Of a stretch of DNA of 43,876 nucleotides, positions 25,649 to 32,160 are shown piece by piece; position 1 is the first letter of the stretch; each line of letters begins with the position of its first letter. The position numbers and the translations under genes are program-made. This DNA is from an uncultured Pseudobutyrivibrio sp. (GTDB taxonomy: Bacteria; Bacillota; Clostridia; Lachnospirales; Lachnospiraceae), in assembly GCA_946403965.1 (NCBI GenBank), contig CAMJBT010000025.1, positions 1-43,876 of the forward strand, given 5' to 3'. The notes below the pieces were generated by a model. The model saw nothing but the letters and a program-made list of their open reading frames with translations, had not been told where the DNA came from and did no database searches.

Positions 25649-26116
25649 CTATTGATTCAATGATGCAATCAAACCACCCTGATCTAAAATCTGTTGCATC
25701 TTTTCAGGTAGCTTTGTGCAGGCGTACTGTTTATCGCCAACGGTAATCAAACCGGCCTGTAAATCAAGTTCCATCTCATCTCCATCAGAAACCACATCGT
25801 ACAGCTCCTTGCTAACAATTACTGGCATACCAATGTTTATGGAATTACGATAGAAAATACGAGCAAATGATTTAGCAATAACAGCCTTTACTCCAAGTGC
25901 CTTTAGCACACTAGGTGCCTGCTCTCTGGATGAACCGCAGCCAAAATTTTCATCTGCCACAACAAAATCTCCCGGCTTTACCTGGCTGGCAAAATCGGAA
26001 TTTAGCGACTCAAAGGTGTGTTCTTTCATCTCGTCTATTGTTGGAAAAAGTAGGTACTGTGATGCAATAATCTGATCTGTATCTACGTCTTTGTTAAATC
26101 TAAATACTTTGCCCAT
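25649..26116 (-). CDS. leuD: LeuD/HacB-family dehydratase small subunit, pair A
   Basis: 155-residue small subunit and first gene of the operon. DVDTDQIIASQYLLF holds the substrate loop (YLLF, residues 21-24), whose hydrophobic residue fits isopropylmalate isomerase; ENFGCGSSREQAP is the signature. Ribosome site AGGAGG. The preceding leader contains a long inverted repeat (26146-26195). The symbol leuD is the most likely but is not proven without leuA/leuB neighbours. Confidence 0.88.
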   Translation of the reverse strand: MGKVFRFNKDVDTDQIIASQYLLFPTIDEMKEHTFESLNSDFASQVKPGDFVVADENFGCGSSREQAPSVLKALGVKAVIAKSFARIFYRNSINIGMPVIVSKELYDVVSDGDEMELDLQAGLITVGDKQYACTKLPEKMQQILDQGGLIASLNQ

Positions 26117-26145
26117 ATTTCCTCCTAGTAATGATTAATATTTAT

Positions 26146-26195
26146 CAGTTAATTTTATCTCAATTCTTTAGCGATTTAAAGAGGTAAATTAACTG
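26146..26195 (-). promoter_or_regulatory. Two-part stem in the leader of the leuDC-type operon
   Basis: Outer arms CAGTTAATTT/AAATTAACTG (10 bp, perfect) enclose inner arms TCTTTA/TAAAGA (6 bp) around AATCGC. It lies 30 bases upstream of the first start codon. No T tract follows, so it is not a standard terminator; it could be a regulatory RNA fold or a dimeric operator. Confidence 0.45.
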
Positions 26196-26236
26196 TTCTT
26201 CATTAAAAACTTTTTTTAGCTAATCTTATGCTATAT

Positions 26237-26242
26237 TATAAT
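26237..26242 (+). promoter_or_regulatory. -10 box before the YgjV-like gene
   Basis: Consensus TATAAT 33 bases upstream of the start codon in the divergent gap shared with the leuDC-type operon; the -35 region is poor. Confidence 0.4.
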
Positions 26243-26275
26243 AGTCTGTATTTATTATTAAAATAGGAGTTAATT

Positions 26276-26824
26276 ATGAATTTATTTATTATCAGTCAGA
26301 TTTTCGCTATACTAGCCTGCATCCTTATGGTTGCAATCGGATATTTAAAAAGAAAACGCAATATTCTCATTGCTCAAAATGTTCAGTTTATCTTGTTCAC
26401 CATATCATATGCTTGTATCGGTGGCATTGGTGCTGTAGTAGGCAACATGGTCAGCCTTCTTCGAAATATAGTTTGCCTCAAATGGAATCTTAACACTCCA
26501 CTAAAGGTATTCTTCATCGCCCTTCAAGGAATTATCACATACATCTCTCTTTACAATGTATGGTTCAATTTTCTTCCAATGAAAGCAGGCTCTCACGGAA
26601 TAATGGATTGGCTACCATTCCTAGCAGCAACCCTTATTACACTTACATTAAGCTCGAAAAAAGATATCATTATTAAGCTTGGGTGCATAGGAAGTATTCT
26701 TTGCTTTGGAACCTACGATTTCATTCTAAGCAATTGGACTGTTTTTGCTTTCGATTGCTTTTCACTTCTCACAAGTCTTGTTGGTGTTTACAGAATTCTA
26801 AAAGACAAAAAAGAACCATTCTAA
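26276..26824 (+). CDS. YgjV-family inner membrane protein
   Basis: 182-residue protein with about six membrane segments: IISQIFAILACILMVAIGYL, then KRNILIAQNVQFILFTISY and SLLRNIVCLKW, ending in VFAFDCFSLLTSLVGVYRI. These match the YgjV family (Imp-YgjV), whose function is unknown. Ribosome site AGGAG 5 bases before the ATG. It is the only plus-strand gene in the left three quarters of the window, converges on alr and is divergent from the leuDC-type operon. Confidence 0.85.
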   Translation: MNLFIISQIFAILACILMVAIGYLKRKRNILIAQNVQFILFTISYACIGGIGAVVGNMVSLLRNIVCLKWNLNTPLKVFFIALQGIITYISLYNVWFNFLPMKAGSHGIMDWLPFLAATLITLTLSSKKDIIIKLGCIGSILCFGTYDFILSNWTVFAFDCFSLLTSLVGVYRILKDKKEPF

Positions 26825-26840
26825 ATAATTCAAAAATAAT

Positions 26841-26894
26841 GCCAATCAGCTTTGATTTGGATTCTTCCACTATCAAAACCGATTGGCTTTTTTA
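26841..26894 (+). terminator. Bidirectional terminator between ygjV-like gene and alr
   Basis: GCCAATC/GATTGGC extended by GCTTTGAT/ATCAAAAC and a further GC pair set, followed by TTTTTT on the plus strand and ATTATTTTT on the minus strand, so it serves both converging genes. Confidence 0.9.
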
Positions 26895-26907
26895 ATCTCT
26901 AATATTA

Positions 26908-28077
26908 TTACATTCGTAACATTAATTCTTTTTCTACAACATTGCCATTTCGATAATATATTCTAGGCACTCTCTTAGAAACTGCACATGTAAGCTCATA
27001 TGGAATTGTGCCGGCAATTTCACTCAATTCATCAATGGAATTCTTTTCGCCAAAAATTTCAACTTCACTTCCAACATCAACAGAAGGCATATCTGTAATA
27101 TCAATCATGCACATATCCATACAGATTTTACCAACCTGCTTTGCCTTACCTTCTTTTGTGTAAAGACTGCACTTATTTGAAAGACAACGAAGGAAACCAT
27201 CTGCATAGCCATATGGCAACACGCCTATACGTGTAGTCTTGTCTGTAACAAAAATACCGCCATAGCTGATGGCATTTCCAGCTGGATATATTTTTATTGT
27301 GCTGACTGTAGTTTTCATAGTCATTGCAGGTTTCAGTCCCATTTCTCTGGCAAACTCACCATAACCGTAGAGTAACAAGCCGGGACGAACCATATCAAGA
27401 TATGTCTCTTTAAAGCGAACTGTAGCTCCTGTGTTGGCACAGTGGCGAATCTGAAACTTTCTACCAAGCTTTTCTTCCACTGAATTAATCACATTCATGA
27501 ACAGCTCAAACTGATGCTTTGTATATTTATCATTTTTCTCGCCATGTTCATCTGAAACGGCGAAATGTGTGAAGATTCCTTCGGCTTCAAGGCCAGGCAT
27601 ATTGCAGGCTTCCACAATTCCCTCAACCCCTGTATCAAAATATCCATTATCACATAAATATCCAAGACGTGACATACCTGTGTCTACCTTGATATGAACC
27701 TTTAATTTTCCACCACACTTTGTAGCTTCAGCACTATACTCATCAGCTTTAGCTTTGCAGGTAATAGCCTGTGTGATGTTGTATTCTATAAGACGACCTA
27801 CCTGTTCCTTTGGTGTGTGACCAAGTATCAGAATTGGCATTTTTATTCCGTTTACACGAAGCTCCAATGCTTCATCAGCACTACTTACTGCAAGATAATC
27901 AGCACCTATCTCCTCCAAAAGCTGCCCTACCTGGATGCTTCCATGACCATATGCATCCGCCTTTACAACTCCAAGAAATTTGGTATCTGGACCAATTTTT
28001 TCTCTGATTTTTTTATAATTATAAGCAATGGCATCAAGATTAATCTCTGCCCACGTTCTTCTAAGTGTAGACTCCAT
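26908..28077 (-). CDS. alr: Alanine racemase
   Basis: PLP enzyme that makes D-alanine for peptidoglycan, 389 residues. PLP-lysine Lys39 in VVKADAYGHG, RPGLLLYGYG, catalytic Tyr in ISYGGIF, and GKICMDMCMIDIT near the C-terminus. The start is the ATG at 28077 (MESTLRRTW), 9 bases after GAGGAG; two in-frame ATGs at 28083-28086 sit on the ribosome site. Monocistronic, between two strong terminators. Confidence 0.96.
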   Translation of the reverse strand: MESTLRRTWAEINLDAIAYNYKKIREKIGPDTKFLGVVKADAYGHGSIQVGQLLEEIGADYLAVSSADEALELRVNGIKMPILILGHTPKEQVGRLIEYNITQAITCKAKADEYSAEATKCGGKLKVHIKVDTGMSRLGYLCDNGYFDTGVEGIVEACNMPGLEAEGIFTHFAVSDEHGEKNDKYTKHQFELFMNVINSVEEKLGRKFQIRHCANTGATVRFKETYLDMVRPGLLLYGYGEFAREMGLKPAMTMKTTVSTIKIYPAGNAISYGGIFVTDKTTRIGVLPYGYADGFLRCLSNKCSLYTKEGKAKQVGKICMDMCMIDITDMPSVDVGSEVEIFGEKNSIDELSEIAGTIPYELTCAVSKRVPRIYYRNGNVVEKELMLRM

Positions 28078-28159
28078 AAACATCATCTCCTCATATTCTT
28101 CATAATTGTTCTTCTATTGAAAAACAAGAAGTCGTAACACATTTATTATAATCATTTAC

Positions 28160-28204
28160 AAAAAAAATGAAACTATCCAAAGCAACAAGTCTTTGAATAG
28201 TTTC
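28160..28204 (-). terminator. Terminator of the amino-acid ABC transporter operon
   Basis: GAAACTAT/ATAGTTTC continued by CAAAG/CTTTG around an 8-base loop, followed by ATTTTTTTT on the minus strand; 16 bases past the stop. Confidence 0.92.
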
Positions 28205-28220
28205 ATGAATAAACTTTTAA

Positions 28221-28958
28221 TTAAAGTACCTTTGATAAGAAATCCTTAAGACGCTGGCACTGTGGAAATTCAAAAATTTCAGCTGGAGTTCCCTCCTCTT
28301 TGATTCCCTTCTCATCAAAGAAAAGCACTCTATCTGCCACTTCCTTTGCAAAGCCCATCTCATGTGTAACAACCACCATAGTCATTCCATCATCAGCAAG
28401 CTCCTTCATAAGTGAAAGCACCTCTCCAACCATCTCTGGATCAAGAGCAGAAGTTGGCTCATCAAAAAGCATCACCTCTGGATTCATTGCAAGGGAACGT
28501 GCAATTGCAATTCGTTGCTTTTGGCCACCTGAAAGGCTATCTGGATAAGCATCTGCCTTTTCAGATAATCCAACACGTTTTAAAAGCTCTTCTGCTTTTT
28601 GGTCCGCCTCTGACTGTGACATAAGGCCAAGCTTCACTGGTGCCAGTGTAAGATTCTTTTTGATTGTAAGATGTGGAAATAGATTGAAATGCTGGAATAC
28701 CATTCCCACGCGGCTGCGCACATTGTTTATATCAACTCCCTTTTTTGTGATATCTTCACCATCTAAATAAATAGCGCCGCCTGTTACTTCCTCTAATTGA
28801 TTAAGTGTTCTGATAAAGGTAGATTTACCACAACCAGAAGGTCCAATAATGGCAATTACCTCTCCCTTTTCTATTTGCAAATTAACATTATTAAGAACCT
28901 GATTATTCCCGAAGGATTTTGAAAGATTCTCAACTTTTATTAAAACTTCGTTACCCAT
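28221..28958 (-). CDS. glnQ: Polar amino-acid ABC transporter ATPase (GlnQ-type)
   Basis: 245-residue ATPase of the PAAT class. Walker [12 protein letters not shown]-loop [10 protein letters not shown], signature LSGGQKQR, Walker [18 protein letters not shown]-loop [25 protein letters not shown] is typical of GlnQ/HisP-type subunits. The ATG at 28958 lies 7 bases after GGAG; the ATG at 28964 is too close. It is 15 bases downstream of the fused binding-protein/permease gene and completes the importer. Confidence 0.95.
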   Translation of the reverse strand: MGNEVLIKVENLSKSFGNNQVLNNVNLQIEKGEVIAIIGPSGCGKSTFIRTLNQLEEVTGGAIYLDGEDITKKGVDINNVRSRVGMVFQHFNLFPHLTIKKNLTLAPVKLGLMSQSEADQKAEELLKRVGLSEKADAYPDSLSGGQKQRIAIARSLAMNPEVMLFDEPTSALDPEMVGEVLSLMKELADDGMTMVVVTHEMGFAKEVADRVLFFDEKGIKEEGTPAEIFEFPQCQRLKDFLSKVL

Positions 28959-28973
28959 TTTCATTCTCCTTCG

Positions 28974-30473
28974 TTACTGTTCGTTCTTTCTAAGATTTTT
29001 TTCAAGCTGTCCTACACCTAATGTAAGAAGCTGAACTATAAACAAGTAAATAATTGCAACTGCTATAAGCGGAAGGAATGCTTCATATGTGATACTTCTG
29101 ATAATATCACCACCACGTGTAAGATCCATAAGACCAATGTAACCGCAGATTGATGTTTCCTTTATGAGTGAAATAAACTCATTACCAAGTGATGGAAGAA
29201 CATTCTTTATAGCCTGTGGAAGAATAATTGAAATCATTGTCTGTTTGTATGTAAGACCAAGGCTTCGACCTGCTTCCATCTGACCATTGTCAATTGACAT
29301 GATACCGCCACGCATTATCTCTGCCACATATGCACCAGAGTTAATTGAGAAAGCAATGATTGCTACCAAAAGCTTTGGTACATTAACTGACTTAAATACA
29401 ACATAATAAATAATCAAAAGCTGAATCATCATAGGTGTACCACGAATGATTGTAAGATAAAGCTTGCAAATTGCATTAAGTACAGATAATCCGCCTGTCT
29501 TGTCATAGGTAACACGTACGATTGCAACCATGAAACCAATCACCATACCTGCTAACACCGCACATAACGCAATGATCAGTGTATTCACAAGACCCTTTGT
29601 CAGGAATGTCCATCTATCATCATCAATGAAGTTTCTCTTTAAATTATCAATAAACCCGATTCCTTCACCAGTAGCCTTTGGATCAGCAGCAATAATAACC
29701 TGCTTTGATGTAACATATGAATCAGAGAAATTGATTGACTTAAGTCGTTCCTCTGTCATTGTCATACCAGCAATACCTACATCAGCTTTATGAGAATCTA
29801 CAGCATTGATAATACTATCAAACTCAATATCCTCAACCTTTACCTTCATACCAAGCTTGTCACCAATGGCTGTAATAAGCTCCATATCAATACCTACAGG
29901 CTCGCCCTTGTCATAGTATTCATAAGGAGGGAATGCAACATTTGTAGCAACAACAAGTGTACCATTATCATATGACACATCCTCTGGGCTGACATATGGA
30001 CAAGTACCCTTTGTACTATCTCCGATATAATTATTAATAATCTGATCTACAGTACCATCTTCCTTCAGCTCAGCCAGGGCCTCATTAACCTTTGTAAGTA
30101 GTTCATCATTATCCTTTGCTATACAGATTGCATACTCTTCAAGAGCAAATGGCTCATCAAGAATTGTCAGTGTAGCTTCATTTTCTGTACTGGCAATAGC
30201 AGGCTGTTCATCAACTATAACAGCGTCAATCTTTCCCTGTTTAAGAGCCTGAACAGCATCAGCAATCTTGTTATAACGCTCTATAACTGTACCGGCCTCG
30301 TCTCCCTCATAATCGGAAGCATAAATATCGCCAATTGTTCCTAACTGAACACCTATTCTAGCTCCTTCCAAATCATCCATTGTCTGAACTAATTTTCCTG
30401 TGTCCTTAGAGCCACAGCCAACCATCAGGGCCGTTGTCAAAGCTAAAAGGAGTAATGATAATTTCTTCTTCAT
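28974..30473 (-). CDS. Fused amino-acid binding protein and permease, lobes in permuted order
   Basis: 499-residue lipoprotein-permease fusion for uptake of polar amino acids. Lipobox LMVGC puts the lipid on Cys20. Residues 33-152 correspond to lobe 2 plus the closing helix of a family 3 binding protein (DLEGARIGVQLGTIGDIY ... ELLTKVNEALAELKEDG). Residues 172-262 correspond to the start of such a protein (GTLVVATNVAFPPYEYYD ... SYVTSKQVII). Residues 290-495 are a His/Glu/Gln-type permease (TIIRGTPMMIQL, and the EAA loop near 401-430). The two halves together make one complete binding fold in circularly permuted order. Ribosome site GAGG, 12 bases before the ATG. Confidence 0.92.
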   Translation of the reverse strand: MKKKLSLLLLALTTALMVGCGSKDTGKLVQTMDDLEGARIGVQLGTIGDIYASDYEGDEAGTVIERYNKIADAVQALKQGKIDAVIVDEQPAIASTENEATLTILDEPFALEEYAICIAKDNDELLTKVNEALAELKEDGTVDQIINNYIGDSTKGTCPYVSPEDVSYDNGTLVVATNVAFPPYEYYDKGEPVGIDMELITAIGDKLGMKVKVEDIEFDSIINAVDSHKADVGIAGMTMTEERLKSINFSDSYVTSKQVIIAADPKATGEGIGFIDNLKRNFIDDDRWTFLTKGLVNTLIIALCAVLAGMVIGFMVAIVRVTYDKTGGLSVLNAICKLYLTIIRGTPMMIQLLIIYYVVFKSVNVPKLLVAIIAFSINSGAYVAEIMRGGIMSIDNGQMEAGRSLGLTYKQTMISIILPQAIKNVLPSLGNEFISLIKETSICGYIGLMDLTRGGDIIRSITYEAFLPLIAVAIIYLFIVQLLTLGVGQLEKNLRKNEQ

Positions 30474-30510
30474 GTATAATTATTCCTCGTTAATGTATTT
30501 TTATGCAACT

Positions 30511-30538
30511 ATAATATCACATTTTGAATAAATATCAA
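30511..30538 (-). promoter_or_regulatory. Promoter of the amino-acid transporter operon
   Basis: TTGATA (30533-30538), 16-base spacer, TATTAT (30511-30516); about 40 bases upstream of the start codon. Confidence 0.55.
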
Positions 30539-30587
30539 TAATAAAATAGTATAAATCATTCATTTATATATAAGCTAAGCATATAAT

Positions 30588-30613
30588 AAGAGCTTCCGCC
30601 AAAGGAAGCCCTT
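30588..30613 (-). terminator. Weak hairpin upstream of the transporter promoter
   Basis: AAGGGCTTCC/GGAAGCTCTT stem (one mismatch) with a 6-base loop just after the response-regulator remnant; the tail ATTATATG is a poor T tract. Confidence 0.35.
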
Positions 30614-30620
30614 AAAAAAT

Positions 30621-30749
30621 CTATTTTTCTCTTGATGCAAAAAACATCTTTACCTTACCAATCAGTTCATCCTTTCCAGCACTTTTTTAAACATATCCCT
30701 GAGGCTTTAAACTGACAACCGACATTACACTTTCTTTGTCGCCCTCCAA
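30621..30749 (-). pseudogene. Remnant of a response-regulator receiver domain, 3' end only
   Basis: One frame reads GDKESVMSVVSLKPQGYV, then a TAA stop, then KSAGKDELIGKVKMFFASREK and a final stop. This matches the last third of a CheY-like receiver domain (strand 4 onward), where the motif is P-x-G-Y-L/V-L-K; the TAA replaces the expected Leu codon TTA by one base and the conserved Lys follows directly. No start codon with ribosome site and no upstream part of the domain, including the phospho-Asp, remains. It is a decayed fragment immediately after the nuclease-fold gene. Confidence 0.6.
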
Positions 30750-30780
30750 TTATAGAAACTATTCTAGCATTTAATTGTGT

Positions 30781-31530
30781 CTATTTTGTCGCTTTTTTTG
30801 CCAATTTACGAACTCTTCTTACCCTAGTTGATTTTTTAGGGGCTTTTTTCTTAGGATTCTTAGATTTCCTGTATTCTTCGATGCCAGCTAAAATCTTTTC
30901 ATAATCACGTTCGAAGAGAATATCACTAATCAATCCGTTTAATTTTTCAATTTCAATCCTTGTTTCAGGAATAACAGGTTCTACTCCATTAGCCTTTGCT
31001 TCTTTTTTTATTTTTGCAATATCTACCTTTGTAAGTGGTAGCTTGGTCCATTCTATTATCTTTTTACGAACAAATGGCTTGCTCATAGAATTATATGCCG
31101 GCATATTACAAGCATTTAATATAATTGATAGTTCCGGTCGCCACAAAAGTTCCAGCTTCCTTGCTATCTTAACCTTCTTATTGTATTCAGGCCTTCTCAA
31201 AAAATAGAAATCAGGCTTTTTATCTACTTCATCAATGGTGATTATCCCCCACCAATCCGGTACATGCTCTTCAATGTGAGCAGCATGGCTGCTTCCTACA
31301 GCCACAATATTATAATCGAAATAATTATTGTAATCCTTTATCTGCCCTTCCAGTCTGCTGTATGTATCTGCATCAGATTTTATTTCAATACCAACCAGTG
31401 CACCTTCAATAACCATATAAACATCAGCTCTGGACTTTCCAATCATCTTTTCTTCGTAAAATCTGGCCTTTTTATATTCAAGCTCTAAAAAATCGAACAG
31501 AGCCTCTCTAATATCTTTATCTTTTAGCAT
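30781..31530 (-). CDS. sce7726-family protein with PD-(D/E)XK nuclease-like core
   Basis: 249-residue protein matching the sce7726 family. DKDIREALFDFLE opens the domain; the putative active site is RADVYMVIEGALVGIEIKSD (Asp, then E-x-K), followed by QIKDYNNYFDYNIVAVG and the family ending VPDWWGIITI. A Lys/Arg-rich tail of about 25 residues (KKKAPKKSTRVRRVRKL) could bind nucleic acid. The function of the family is unproven. The ATG at 31530 is preferred because a good promoter overlaps the alternative TTG at 31626, which also lacks a ribosome site; the TTG would add 32 residues. The ribosome site before 31530 is weak (GAG, 6 bases away). Confidence 0.78.
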   Translation of the reverse strand: MLKDKDIREALFDFLELEYKKARFYEEKMIGKSRADVYMVIEGALVGIEIKSDADTYSRLEGQIKDYNNYFDYNIVAVGSSHAAHIEEHVPDWWGIITIDEVDKKPDFYFLRRPEYNKKVKIARKLELLWRPELSIILNACNMPAYNSMSKPFVRKKIIEWTKLPLTKVDIAKIKKEAKANGVEPVIPETRIEIEKLNGLISDILFERDYEKILAGIEEYRKSKNPKKKAPKKSTRVRRVRKLAKKATK

Positions 31531-31605
31531 AAATATCTCATCATTCGGTTTAAAATATCTAATGAACCAATTTTCAATATGTAACAATAGCTCATTACAA
31601 TTGAT

Positions 31606-31634
31606 AGTATAGCGATTTTCAGCCAATTAGACAA
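31606..31634 (-). promoter_or_regulatory. Promoter of the sce7726-family gene
   Basis: TTGTCT (31629-31634), 17-base spacer, TATACT (31606-31611). It overlaps the 5' end of the longest reading frame and implies a leader of about 65 bases before the ATG at 31530. Confidence 0.5.
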
Positions 31635-31668
31635 ATATAAAAAAATATTGCGAATATTAAATTTTACA

Positions 31669-31697
31669 TTGACAATAAACTGGTTCAATGTTATATT
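31669..31697 (+). promoter_or_regulatory. Promoter of the tRNA operon
   Basis: Perfect TTGACA (31669-31674), 17-base spacer, TATATT (31692-31697), 40 bases before the mature 5' end of tRNA-Val. It is divergent from the nuclease-fold gene. Confidence 0.85.
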
Positions 31698-31736
31698 TTA
31701 ACAGTCGCTTGAAGCAATGTTAGTTGCAAAAGCTCT

Positions 31737-31809
31737 GGGATCTTAGCTCAGCTGGGAGAGCATCTGCCTTACAAGCAGAGGGTCACAGGTTCGAGCCCTG
31801 TAGGTCCCA
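31737..31809 (+). tRNA. tRNA-Val (anticodon UAC)
   Basis: Cloverleaf with acceptor GGGATCT/AGGTCCC, D arm GCTCAGCTGGGAGAGC, anticodon arm TCTGC-CTTACAA-GCAGA giving UAC, and T arm ACAGG-TTCGAGC-CCTGT. Discriminator A; CCA is not encoded. Confidence 0.97.
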
Positions 31810-31826
31810 TTTTATTATATTAATAT

Positions 31827-31900
31827 GGCGAGATAGCTCAGTTGGCTAGAGCACACGGTTCATACCCGTGGTGTCGAGGGTTCGAATCCCCCTCTCGCTA
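31827..31900 (+). tRNA. tRNA-Met (anticodon CAU), elongator type
   Basis: Acceptor GGCGAGA/TCTCGCT with a G-T first pair, D arm GCTCAGTTGGCTAGAGC, anticodon arm CACGG-TTCATAC-CCGTG giving CAU, and TTCGAAT T loop. The body resembles elongator tRNA-Met of Firmicutes rather than initiator (no three G-C pairs in the anticodon stem) or tRNA-Ile2. CCA is not encoded. It is 17 bases after tRNA-Val, in the same transcript. Confidence 0.95.
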
Positions 31901-31903
31901 CTA

Positions 31904-31939
31904 AAAAGAGGTAAACCTTTAGGTTTATCTCTTTTTTTT
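31904..31939 (+). terminator. Terminator of the tRNA operon
   Basis: AAGAGGTAAACC/GGTTTATCTCTT stem with a TTTA loop, then TTTTTTT. Confidence 0.95.
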
Positions 31940-32160
31940 ATTTGTGTGCTTACTCAAATCAGTATTTGCAACAAATCCAACAGCTCCCAATGCCAGTATT
32001 CCTATAGTTATATATAACTATATTGTCATTTTGTATCATTTTGCATAAAGTTATATTTCGTGTGACACTTTTGTGATACCTTATTTTTTATAATTTAACT
32101 ACACTTAATAAATAAGCACAACCAATATTTAGTTTTTTCAACTTTTTGGAGGTGATATAT

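Noticed and set aside
22583-26116. Homoaconitase (lysine or coenzyme B pathway) assignment for the tandem enzymes
   Set aside because: Neither small subunit has the Arg in the YL-R loop known from homoaconitases.
30660-30760. Cys-rich peptide frame (CNVGCQFKASGICLKKC) as a bacteriocin
   Set aside because: It is another frame of the receiver-domain remnant, has no start or ribosome site, and no maturation genes are nearby.
31737-31900. tRNA pair as an integration site
   Set aside because: No integrase, no direct repeat of a tRNA 3' end and no phage genes were found in the window.
32007-32027. AT palindrome TATAGTTATATATAACTATA
   Set aside because: Simple AT-rich dyad in a leader with no T tract or conserved position; likely composition-driven.
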